Shown here piece after piece: positions 1 through 8,732 of a stretch of DNA of 8,732 bases. Both the position numbers and the translations under genes were made by a program. The notes beneath the pieces are model-generated. The model did no database searches, had not been told where the DNA came from, and saw nothing but the letters and a program-made list of their open reading frames with translations. Numbering within the stretch: position 1 is the stretch's first letter; every line of letters starts with the position of its first letter. The DNA comes from Alphaproteobacteria bacterium (lineage in GTDB: Bacteria; Pseudomonadota; Alphaproteobacteria; RF32; CAG-239), in NCBI GenBank assembly GCA_017557925.1, contig JAFYWO010000148.1:1-8732 (forward strand), given 5' to 3'.

Positions 1-2
1 TA

Positions 3-455
3 ATATTATTAACAGTAGCTACTTTCATAATATTTTTTAGTGGATATGTTTTTATATTTTTTTGGAAATTTGATATTTTAAAAGAAGCTTCATATATCAA
101 GCTTCAAAACTTTTGGAATAATGGCGGAGTTTTTCGCACATTTAAAGATATAAGTTTACTTGTTTGCTTGATGTTGTTACCAATATCCATAATAATATCC
201 ACCAAAAAGCTGTATAAAGAGGGTTTTTGGAAAACAATTTTAACTCCTTTTGTAATGTTATGGAAGAAGGCAACAAACCCCAAAAGAGAAGAAATACAGA
301 GTGTTACAATAAAAAATTTAGGAGCAAAGGATAAAACTTTAGATGATATAATAAACGAAAAAATGAAAGAAAAATTAAAAGAAGAAACAAAAAACACAAT
401 ACAAGATATTCGCAATCAAATATCTACCAAAATAAAAGAAAATGAAACACAATAA
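3..455 (+). CDS. Partial membrane protein of the T4SS-like locus (3' part of gene)
   Basis: The frame is open from the window edge to a TAA at 453-455, giving 150 visible codons; the true start lies upstream. A hydrophobic segment fills roughly codons 2-21 and a second about codons 51-66, followed by a basic 'STKKLYKEGFWK' turn. The last ~55 residues are highly charged (Lys/Glu-rich, with 'NEKMKEKLKEETKN') and likely helical or coiled coil. This suggests an inner-membrane protein with a cytoplasmic tail. I do not recognise the family. Its stop overlaps the start of the next gene by 14 nt, and with the VirD4-like gene downstream this points to a shared operon and a possible role in the same membrane complex. 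That role is inferred from context only. An internal TTG (168) or ATG (171) could be read as a start, but the upstream in-frame hydrophobic segment argues that the gene begins before the window. Confidence 0.7.
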   Translation: MLLTVATFIIFFSGYVFIFFWKFDILKEASYIKLQNFWNNGGVFRTFKDISLLVCLMLLPISIIISTKKLYKEGFWKTILTPFVMLWKKATNPKREEIQSVTIKNLGAKDKTLDDIINEKMKEKLKEETKNTIQDIRNQISTKIKENETQ

Positions 456-1839
456 GCACTTATTAACTAATAGGTCTTATAATACACCAAACAACCCTCT
501 GGAGAAGAACTTGAAACCACTATTAATAACACTAAAAATACTGCTTATTGGCTTTCTATGGAGCGTTATCTTCATAGATGCAATGAGGGTGGTTTTACTC
601 ATAAATTGGCATTTTGATATTTTTCTTAAAGAGCACTGGCTTCTTTTAAAGATAAAATGGAACAGTGGTGCTCCTATTTCAGGTTCAGAAGTTATATTTT
701 TTATCATAATACTAAGCTCTTTCCCGATTTGGTTGGCAGGGTGGTATGGTCTGTCTTTATTAAAATTAAGAAAATGGTTAAGGTTAATATTGCTTTCTCC
801 TCTTTTCTTGTATAGAAAATTGACTCTTAAAACCAAAGCCCCTGTAATTGTTAAGAAAAAAACAATAACAGAAGATATACAAACCGTAAAGAAAACGCCG
901 ATAATTAAAAAAGCTTCCGTAAAACGTCCTGTTCAGCCTTCTGCAACGCTAATGCCAACAACACAAAAAGTTAATGCAACACCGTATTCTGCTCCAATGT
1001 CATCTGTGTCAACACCATCATATTTATCAACATCTAACTCTAACAAGAAACAGGAACAGTCTAAACCAATAGACCATGCTTTGTTTAATTTTGATGAAGA
1101 AGATTTTGATTTAGATTTTGATTTTGAGAAGAAAGAAACTCCTACTAAAGAAGCAGAAAACACAATTCCAACAGCGTTAGTTGCAGATAATCCGCCTGAA
1201 GAAGCAGTGGTAGAAAAAACTCATAAATCAAATAATAAAACACAAAGACAAGAAAAACCTGAAAGAGCCGAAAGACAAGAAAGGCATAAAAGAGAACCAC
1301 AAAACAGAAGACAACCGCATAATTCATCAGACAAAGATTCTCATACACCTGTAATGGATGTCTTGGCACAAAAAGGTTATGATATAATATCATCAGCAAT
1401 AATCAAAAATATAACTGTAGACTATATAGCCGTATCCAAAAAAGAATTACTTCTTTGTTTGGTTGACAGAGAAACCGGAGATTGGCTTGCAGATGAAGAA
1501 AACTTCAATGATGAAGAACCATTATGGTTTTCTGAAAGTAGCCAACGAGTTTCACCTGTTAGAAAAATAGATATAGTCCAAGACATAATTAAAACCAAAT
1601 TAGCAATTACAGATTTTCATTTTGATGTTGTATCTTATGTCATAATACAAGCAGGTAACATCATCAATGCAGAGGATATGTTTGATATATGGAAGTCAAT
1701 GAACATAAATGTAACTCGCATCAATAGAGGAAGTCCAAAAGAAATACGCTTATTCTCTAAAACTGTAGAAAATTGCGAAGATAAGTTAGATAAAAATACA
1801 TTTGAAAAACTTAAAAAACTAATTTATAGTATGGCATAA
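442..1839 (+). CDS. Two-TM protein with disordered charged linker and folded C-terminal domain, neighbour of the coupling protein
   Basis: A 465-residue protein of unrecognised family. Hydrophobic segments at about 27-55 and 83-105 suggest a membrane hairpin, with both ends probably cytoplasmic. Residues ~130-300 are low complexity: a Lys/Pro/Ser/Thr region, an acidic patch at 216-232 ('FDLDFDFE'), then an Arg/Gln/Glu-rich basic stretch at 265-292. Residues ~303-465 look globular, with alternating strands and helices ('VDYIAVSKKELLLCLVD', 'FDVVSYVIIQAG', 'DMFDIWKSMNINV'). The order loosely resembles a NERD or PD-(D/E)XK-like fold, but the usual E-x-K catalytic pair is not evident, so activity is doubtful. 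ATG 442 is the first in-frame start and overlaps the previous gene by 14 nt with only a weak purine-rich SD, so translational coupling is likely. The gene ends 23 nt before the VirD4-like gene. A role as adaptor or substrate-presenting partner of the coupling ATPase is inference from position and architecture. Confidence 0.85.
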   Translation: MKHNKHLLTNRSYNTPNNPLEKNLKPLLITLKILLIGFLWSVIFIDAMRVVLLINWHFDIFLKEHWLLLKIKWNSGAPISGSEVIFFIIILSSFPIWLAGWYGLSLLKLRKWLRLILLSPLFLYRKLTLKTKAPVIVKKKTITEDIQTVKKTPIIKKASVKRPVQPSATLMPTTQKVNATPYSAPMSSVSTPSYLSTSNSNKKQEQSKPIDHALFNFDEEDFDLDFDFEKKETPTKEAENTIPTALVADNPPEEAVVEKTHKSNNKTQRQEKPERAERQERHKREPQNRRQPHNSSDKDSHTPVMDVLAQKGYDIISSAIIKNITVDYIAVSKKELLLCLVDRETGDWLADEENFNDEEPLWFSESSQRVSPVRKIDIVQDIIKTKLAITDFHFDVVSYVIIQAGNIINAEDMFDIWKSMNINVTRINRGSPKEIRLFSKTVENCEDKLDKNTFEKLKKLIYSMA

Positions 1840-1862
1840 TTTATTATTTTGAGGTAGATAAA

Positions 1863-4071
1863 ATGGCAAAAGAAAGAGGAAAAGAGTGGGAAGAATATGA
1901 TAATGCGGTCCAATGGATGACTATAACTTTTTTTATTGCATTGGGTGTATGTATTTTATTCTTATATTTATCACAACCGTTGGCTTTTTTAATGCAAAAC
2001 GGAATATCTAAAAAAAGTATAGATATAATTACCAAATTTTTACAAAAATCAATAGTAGACCCTGGATTTCTCTTTGATATATATGGAAAATGGTTTAAGA
2101 AGATATTTAAATATCAAGGTGAGTTTAAATTAAGTCTATGGATTCCGTTATTGCCATTTATTCTTTTTCCACTGATTTTGGTTTTCGGTGCTTTAAGATG
2201 TCCATATAAATTCCAATCAAATGTTCATGGTAGTGCTCATATTGCAACCCTTAGAGATATAGAGCGTATGCCTCTTTTAGGTTTTGATGGTTTCTGTATG
2301 GTTGTAGGCAAATTTGAAGGAAGACTTCTAAAATTAAAAGAAACATTATCCACTCTATGCTGTGCTCCTCCGGGAACCGGTAAAACAGCCGGTGTGGTTA
2401 TTCCAACAATTTTTAATTCAGACGGATTAAGTATCATCGTTAACGACCCGAAGCCTGAGTTGTGCTATTCAACAACAGGAGCAAGAGCAAAAGTTGGTCC
2501 GGTAGTTGTTATTGACTGGGGTAAAGAAGATGACCCATCAACAGGTGTATACTATCCGAGTTGGAATCCTTTGTCACCGGGAACATTGCCTTCAGTTGGT
2601 CCTGCACGAGATTTGTATATAGATTCAATGTGTAATACTCTTGTAGAAGATCCTAAAGGCGGAGGAGATGCTTATTGGTCGCAAGCAGGTAGAGGTGCAT
2701 TGTGCGGACTTATACATTTCGTTGCATCTAAATGTGAGAAAGCTTTGGCTAATGAAAAATTTACCCAAAAAATATATGAAGGCTCACTTACAAAAGAAGA
2801 TAAAGAGGAGTTAATACATCATTACGAAGATATGCAATCAGGTAACTTAAAGATTGTTGCCGCTCGAGCGATACAAGATATTCAAACAGGTAATCTCACA
2901 ATAGATAACTACCTTCCAATAGGAACATGGCGTTCATTTCCTGAAAAATGGATAAATCATGAAGCTTGTCTTGCTATGATTCTTGAGTGGATTACTACTG
3001 CTCAAATCCAGCAAAGTAATGAGATAAAGCGTCGTCAAGAAGAAGGTGACCAAATGGCGGGAATGGCTGACCTTATGGGTGAACTTCTAGATGATGCTAC
3101 CAACGAGGCAAATGACTATGGTTATTCACGTCGTTGTATAACAGAGTTATCTGGTTTAAGAGCAAAGCCTGATAAAGAACGTGGTTCTGTATTATCAATG
3201 GCATTCAATGGTATCCGTATATTCAAGAATACAGCGGTGGTTGCACGCACGAGTTTTTCAGATATTCAATTTAAGGATATGCGTGGTATGAAAGATCCTG
3301 TTACAGGGGAGTGGAAACCAATTTCTGTATATCTTTCAGTAAACCAAACGGATGCTCAAGCTTTAAACCCGATTAGTGCAGTGTTTGTAGACCTTATGAG
3401 CGCTTATTTGATTTCTAATCCACCAAATTTTGTAAACGCAACAGATGGTAAAATGGGACCGTTTCCAACGCTTTTTGTTCTAGACGAGTTTCCGCAAATG
3501 CCAAAACTTAAAGCCGTAATTGATGGTCCAGCTGTAGGTCGTGGTCAAAAGGTATCATACCTTCTTATTGGACAAGATTTGGGGCAAATATCCGGTAAAT
3601 ACGGGAAAGATGACCTTGAAACAGTTATTTCAACAACTGCTTGTAAAGTCATTTTATCACAAAACAACGAGCAAACCGCACAACGTTTTTCAAAAATGAT
3701 AGGTAACAAAACAGTTCAAACTACATCATTTTCTCGTAGTGAGGGTAGCTTAAATAAAGACTTTAACCCGTTTGCCAAAAACGTATCATACCAGTTGCAG
3801 GGCGTATCTGCAATTAGTTCAAATGATTTGTTAAGCTTACCGATGTTAAAACAGGTTGTATTGATGCAAGGATCTATTGATACACCAATTATGGCAGATG
3901 CTCCTCGTTTTTATCTTGATAAAAAAATGTTGGCTCTATCCAAATTACCTCACTCTCCTTGGGTTCCTGATTGGATTGTGGCACAACGTTCATCTGATAC
4001 AGAGGATATTCTATCTAAACTGGGTGTAGACTATGATCCAGAGCACGAGGAATATATGGAATTTGAAGAAG

Positions 4072-4082
<11 letters not shown>
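1863..4082 (+). CDS. virD4: VirD4/TraG-family type IV secretion coupling protein (T4CP ATPase)
   Basis: A 739-residue inner-membrane ATPase of the VirD4/TraG family, which recruits DNA or protein substrates to type IV secretion channels. Two membrane segments lie at about 19-38 and 91-112, followed by the family motif 'HGSAHIAT' (122-129). Walker A is APPGTGKT (168-175, Lys174). Next come 'NDPKPEL' (194-200) and the characteristic 'YPSWNPLS' (231-238), then a helical insertion of roughly 245-430 that would be the all-alpha domain. Walker B is LFVLDEFP (537-544, Asp541/Glu542). Gln571 in 'GQDLGQ' matches the conserved post-Walker-B glutamine region. All expected ATPase motifs are intact. The protein is somewhat longer than Agrobacterium VirD4 and ends in a very acidic tail, a feature often linked to partner or substrate contacts. 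ATG 1863 has the SD GAGGT at 1851-1855. No relaxase is visible, so conjugation versus effector secretion cannot be decided. The gene symbol denotes the family, not proven orthology. Confidence 0.95.
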
Positions 4083-6892
<2,810 letters not shown>

Positions 6893-6905
6893 TTAAAAAA
6901 CATTT

Positions 6906-6940
6906 TTAAATATTATATATAAATTTGTTGACAAATTACC
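6906..6940 (-). promoter_or_regulatory. Candidate ligA promoter
   Basis: On the minus strand a TATAAT hexamer lies at 6917-6912, about 30 nt upstream of the ligA ATG. No good -35 box sits 16-18 bp further upstream. A TTGTCA (6934-6929) is present but only 11 bp from this -10; paired instead with TATTTA (6912-6907) it has a 16-bp spacer but a poor -10. Position is right for ligA transcription, and the region overlaps the divergent leader promoter, so the two may interfere or be co-regulated. Confidence 0.35.
6922..6937. promoter_or_regulatory. Perfect dyad (7+2+7) over the -35 box: candidate operator
   Basis: AATTTGT-TG-ACAAATT is an exact inverted repeat overlapping the TTGACA box at 6928-6933 of the rightward promoter. 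Its centre (between 6929 and 6930) is 21 bp, two helical turns, from that of the dyad at 6943-6958. Binding by a dimeric regulator is inference; AT-richness raises the chance of coincidental dyads. Confidence 0.4.
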
Positions 6941-6956
6941 ACATATTATGCATAAT
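6928..6956 (+). promoter_or_regulatory. Sigma70-type promoter for the leader ORF / GNAT unit
   Basis: A consensus -35 TTGACA (6928-6933) is separated by exactly 17 bp from CATAAT (6951-6956, five of six matches to TATAAT). Transcription is expected to start near 6963, giving a leader that carries a short ORF and ends at the intrinsic terminator at 7096-7119. This is the best promoter match seen in the window and faces away from ligA. Confidence 0.8.
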
Positions 6957-6958
6957 AT
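6943..6958. promoter_or_regulatory. Perfect 16-bp palindrome over the -10 box: candidate operator
   Basis: ATATTATG-CATAATAT is an exact, spacer-free palindrome that contains the CATAAT -10 hexamer at 6951-6956. A regulator bound here would block RNA polymerase. Its half-sites differ from those of the dyad over the -35 box, so the two need not bind the same protein. Confidence 0.45.
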
Positions 6959-6986
6959 CTCCAAGTTTTTTATATTTGAGGCAAAT

Positions 6987-7070
6987 ATGATTATAAATTT
7001 AAACATAAAACAGATGAAGATAAAACGTAAGGAAGAATATTCCCGCCGTCTGTGCTATGCTATTAAATAA
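6987..7070 (+). CDS. 27-residue basic leader peptide / small protein
   Basis: A short frame with a strong initiation context: GAGG at 6978-6981, a 5-nt spacer, ATG 6987, 27 codons and TAA at 7068-7070. The peptide begins 'MIINLNIKQM', continues with a Lys/Arg/Glu-rich middle ('KIKRKEEYSRRL') and ends 'CYAIK'; it has five Lys, three Arg and five Ile. It has no membrane segment or signal peptide. It lies about 24 nt after the predicted transcription start and 25 nt before a strong terminator, the arrangement of transcription-attenuation leader peptides. Segments inside it (7010-7016 and 7042-7053) can pair with each other and with the terminator's left side. It is not simply enriched in one amino acid as biosynthetic leaders are, so it could sense translation or a ligand, or be an independent small protein. 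Translation is predicted from the SD and frame only. Confidence 0.6.
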   Translation: MIINLNIKQMKIKRKEEYSRRLCYAIK

Positions 7071-7119
7071 TGTCATATTGTAATACAGATTATAGAGCGG
7101 GTAAAAACCCGCTTTTTTT
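7010..7119 (+). promoter_or_regulatory. Attenuator-like leader with mutually exclusive helices
   Basis: Four segments can be paired in alternative ways. Segment 1, ACAGATG (7010-7016), pairs with CGTCTGT (7047-7053) over 7 bp with one G-U. Segment 2, CCCGC (7042-7046) plus TCTGT (7049-7053), pairs with ACAGA (7085-7089) and GCGGG (7097-7101), which would dismantle the terminator. Segments 3:4 (7096-7102 with 7107-7113) form the terminator. Segments 1 and 2 lie within the short ORF, so ribosome position could choose the fold. The complementarities are visible by eye; folding energies were not computed. Confidence 0.5.
7096..7119 (+). terminator. Strong intrinsic terminator upstream of the GNAT gene
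   Basis: The stem AGCGGGT (7096-7102) / ACCCGCT (7107-7113) is perfect over 7 bp, with loop AAAA (7103-7106), and is followed by seven T residues (7113-7119). The GC-rich stem stands out in this AT-rich sequence. It lies 24 bp upstream of the GNAT start codon, leaving no room for another promoter before that gene's SD. The T-run is present on the plus strand only. Confidence 0.9.
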
Positions 7120-7143
7120 ATTGAAATTTTTAATGAGGAAAAA

Positions 7144-7989
7144 ATGAACAACACTTTAAGAAAATATGAAGTAAATAACCAAATGGTATGGCAAGGCAGT
7201 TTATCCAAAGTAGATGGTATCAGCCAAGAAAAGCCTGTTCATTTTTATATTCGTCCTCTTTCGGTAGAAAATGCTCAACAAATGGGAGAGTTATCCGAAG
7301 CTATATATAACAACTTAAAAGAAGGAGAAGAATGTTTTATACATAAACACTCTAAAGAATACTATTATGATATCTTTCAAAACCCAAATGTTCATTACAT
7401 AGGTGTATTTGTTGGTTCACGTCTTGTTGGTATGTCATACTTAAAAGTGTGCCATAATGAGCAAGAACTTCAAGAAGAGCTTCCAAATTCCAGTTTTAAT
7501 TTTTTTAAAAACAAAAAAGATACAAAAGTAGCATCATTTGGAGCAGATTCCGTTCTTCCATCATTTAGAGGTAATTCTTTAAATGCTATAATGATAGATT
7601 ACCGTATGAGTTTAGCTTCAAATTTAGGTTGCACGGACTGTACATCTATTGTAGATAGAAATAACCGTTGGAATATGACCCCATATTTTGCAAATCGTTT
7701 CAATCTTTTCTCAACAGCAATAGATCCTTCTGATGGCGGTAAAATCTCACTTTTACACAAACCAATGGCTAAAGAAACTGTTTTATCAAACATAAAAACT
7801 CGTATAACATTACCTTTCAATAGATTTGAATTGATAGATGATTTGATAGAAAAAGGCTTCATAGGTGTTGATTTTGATAAAAAAGAGGCAAAAGTAACTT
7901 TTGCGCATTCAAATTTTTATGTTTCAAATGTCAGACACTTGCCAAGATTATTTGAAACACAAATTTTCCAAAATGCCTTTGTTGTATAA
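7144..7989 (+). CDS. GNAT-fold N-acetyltransferase-like protein
   Basis: A 281-residue protein that looks like a member of the GNAT superfamily, which transfers acyl groups from acyl-CoA to amines. 'HFYIRPLSVENAQQM' (33-47) fits the first strand and helix, 'YIGVFVGSRLVGMSYLKV' (85-102) the central beta hairpin, and 'ADSVLPSFRGNSLNAIMI' (134-151) motif A, the CoA pyrophosphate loop. 'GCTDCTSIVDRNNRWNMTPYF' (162-182) fits the following strand and helix, with 'ANRFNLF' where GNATs usually have a tyrosine and GF. The loop reads R-G-N-S-L-N rather than R-x-x-G-x-G/A, so CoA binding may be weak or altered. A C-terminal extension of ~70 residues follows. The substrate is unknown. ATG 7144 has SD GAGG (7135-7138) with a 5-nt spacer. 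The gene follows a leader ORF and terminator with no visible promoter of its own, so attenuation control is likely. Confidence 0.75.
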   Translation: MNNTLRKYEVNNQMVWQGSLSKVDGISQEKPVHFYIRPLSVENAQQMGELSEAIYNNLKEGEECFIHKHSKEYYYDIFQNPNVHYIGVFVGSRLVGMSYLKVCHNEQELQEELPNSSFNFFKNKKDTKVASFGADSVLPSFRGNSLNAIMIDYRMSLASNLGCTDCTSIVDRNNRWNMTPYFANRFNLFSTAIDPSDGGKISLLHKPMAKETVLSNIKTRITLPFNRFELIDDLIEKGFIGVDFDKKEAKVTFAHSNFYVSNVRHLPRLFETQIFQNAFVV

Positions 7990-8001
7990 AAAAATATCGT
8001 T

Positions 8002-8030
8002 AAGACAATATTTTTCTTGCGAAGTATAAT
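8002..8030 (+). promoter_or_regulatory. infC promoter
   Basis: AAGACA (8002-8007, four of six -35 matches) and a perfect TATAAT (8025-8030) are separated by 17 bp. Transcription should start near 8036, giving a leader of about 40 nt before the infC SD. It begins about a dozen bases after the GNAT stop, so infC can be transcribed independently of the attenuated gene upstream. Confidence 0.65.
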
Positions 8031-8043
8031 ATTTCTGCTATCA

Positions 8044-8076
8044 TAACTCCGTTATATTAAATTTTATTGGAGGTTA
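8044..8076 (+). promoter_or_regulatory. Possible SD-sequestering structure in the infC leader
   Basis: TAACTCC (8044-8050) can pair with GGAG(G)TTA (8069-8076), leaving one G bulged, which would occlude the infC SD. The same upstream segment also forms an alternative small hairpin, ATAAC-TCC-GTTAT (8043-8055). The competition could tune infC translation. This is pairing by inspection only. Confidence 0.3.
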
Positions 8077-8081
8077 CCATA
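8069..8081 (+). promoter_or_regulatory. Strong SD preceding the ATA start codon of infC
   Basis: GGAGG (8069-8073) lies exactly 5 nt before ATA (8079-8081), an ideal spacing. The only other upstream in-frame candidate, TTG 8067, overlaps the SD itself and has no SD of its own, so the SD position decides the start in favour of ATA. Confidence 0.8.
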
Positions 8082-8630
8082 GCTACAGAAAATACTAATG
8101 CGCCAGTACGTGAAGCTGACGGACCACGCATAAATAAAGAAATAAGAGCCAAAGAAGTTCGTTTAATCAACTATAACGGAGAGAATTTAGGTGTTGTTTC
8201 CACTCAAGAAGCTTTAAGAATTGCTCAAGAAGTCGGTCTTGATTTGATAGAAATTTCTCCCCAAGTAAATCCACCTGTTTGCAAAGTACTTGATTATGGT
8301 AAATATAAGTATGAATTGCAAAAGAAGAAAAACGAAGCTAAAAAAAATCAAAAAGTGGTTAGTATTAAAGAGCTAAAGCTTCGCCCTATGATAGAAGCTC
8401 ACGATTACGAAGTAAAATTAAAACAAGCTAAAAAATTCTTAAGCCAAGGCGATAAAGTTAAATTTACAATGCGCTACAAAGGTCGTGAAATGTCCGCTAA
8501 TGATATGGGAAAAGAAATTTTAAATAAACTAATAGAAGATTTAGATGGTTTATGTAAAGTAGATGCAGCACCTAAAACAGAGGGAAAGCAAATGTTTATG
8601 ATTGTATCACCGCATATCGTTTCGTCATAA
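8079..8630 (+). CDS. infC: Translation initiation factor IF3, rare ATA start codon
   Basis: IF3 binds the 30S subunit, prevents premature 50S joining and proofreads the initiator tRNA and start codon. From ATA 8079 the product has 183 residues, normal for the family. The N-terminal domain contains 'DGPRINKEIRAKEVRLI' and 'GENLGVVSTQEALRIAQE', followed by 'PPVCKVLDYGKYKYELQKKK', which runs into the basic linker. The C-terminal domain has 'KELKLRPMIEAHDYEVKLKQ' and 'MRYKGREMSANDMGKE'. The style is alphaproteobacterial. E. coli infC begins with AUU and IF3 represses its own translation by discriminating against that codon; the ATA start here, behind a strong SD, suggests the same autoregulation. 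A TTG start at 8067 would make 187 residues but runs through the SD. No rpmI start is visible in the 102 nt after the stop. Confidence 0.97.
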   Translation: MATENTNAPVREADGPRINKEIRAKEVRLINYNGENLGVVSTQEALRIAQEVGLDLIEISPQVNPPVCKVLDYGKYKYELQKKKNEAKKNQKVVSIKELKLRPMIEAHDYEVKLKQAKKFLSQGDKVKFTMRYKGREMSANDMGKEILNKLIEDLDGLCKVDAAPKTEGKQMFMIVSPHIVSS

Positions 8631-8732
8631 TTGATAAAGTTATCATAAACCGACGCGCCATTTTCCTTTAATACAATTTTTTCTTTATAGGAAACAAGTA
8701 AAATATCATCCCTTAAAAAACTATCACAATAA

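Noticed and set aside
451..464. AATAAG-CA-CTTATT inverted repeat at the stop of the first gene
   Set aside because: Short, A/T-rich and with a 2-nt gap; it lies within the overlap and start of the next gene and is compatible with chance.
4033..4071. Longer N-terminus for the polytopic membrane protein from ATG 4033
   Set aside because: It would overlap the T4CP by 50 nt and lacks an SD; the added 13 residues look like an out-of-frame reading of the T4CP acidic tail.
6999..7208. Minus-strand 69-codon ORF across the leader and terminator
   Set aside because: It reads antisense through the terminator hairpin, leader ORF and GNAT start, and shows no recognisable protein features.
7990..8015. 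AT-only inverted repeat (AAAAATAT/ATATTTTT) after the GNAT gene as a terminator
   Set aside because: The stem is purely A-T, the loop is 10 nt, and it overlaps the infC -35 box; too weak to call.
8632..8645. TGATAA/TTATCA inverted repeat just after infC as a terminator
   Set aside because: Only 6 A/T-rich pairs with a 2-nt loop and no T-run follow it. The remaining sequence to 8732 shows no supported gene, and the expected rpmI start was not found.
8474..8732. Open minus-strand frame running from the window end into infC, which could be the tail of a convergent gene
   Set aside because: It would overlap about 157 bp of the conserved IF3 C-terminal coding region and then stop; a frame of this length is not surprising at this base composition and no family was recognised.

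Overview
The window (about two-thirds A+T) looks chromosomal and most likely comes from an AT-rich, possibly host-associated alphaproteobacterium. The evidence is a typical alphaproteobacterial translation initiation factor IF3 (its N-terminal 'DGPRIN' block and C-terminal domain), a full-length NAD-dependent DNA ligase, and a VirD4/TraG-type coupling protein with two membrane proteins of lineage-restricted appearance. The genus cannot be fixed from sequence reading alone.

Layout. (1) Positions 3-4830, plus strand: four tightly packed genes, each overlapping or nearly touching the next. They are the 3' part of a small membrane protein gene with a charged helical tail, a 465-aa two-TM protein with a long disordered middle and a folded C-terminal domain, a 739-aa VirD4/TraG ATPase, and a polytopic membrane protein. 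This is probably part of a type IV secretion or conjugation-like locus. No relaxase, VirB channel component or transposase lies in the window. A perfect 14-bp inverted repeat with a 3-nt loop sits inside the start of the last gene. (2) 4811-6883, minus strand: ligA, whose 3' end overlaps that membrane protein gene by 20 bp. (3) 6884-7143: a divergent regulatory region. It contains a near-consensus sigma70 promoter (TTGACA-17-CATAAT) with a perfect dyad over each box, a 27-codon reading frame with a good Shine-Dalgarno sequence, and a strong intrinsic terminator 24 bp before the next gene. Competing complementary segments (1:2, 2:3, 3:4) are present. Together these look like a leader-peptide attenuator. 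(4) 7144-7989: a GNAT-fold acetyltransferase-like gene with no visible promoter of its own, so its transcription should depend on read-through of the terminator. (5) 7990-8630: infC with its own promoter (AAGACA-17-TATAAT) and a strong SD placed 5 nt before a non-canonical ATA start codon. This fits the rare-start autoregulation known for IF3 genes. (6) 8631-8732: no supported gene.

How they work together: the secretion-related operon, ligA, the attenuated GNAT gene and infC appear to be four separate transcription units. The most novel elements are the attenuator-like leader before the GNAT gene, the hairpin at the T4CP/membrane-protein junction, and the uncharacterised partner proteins of the coupling ATPase.
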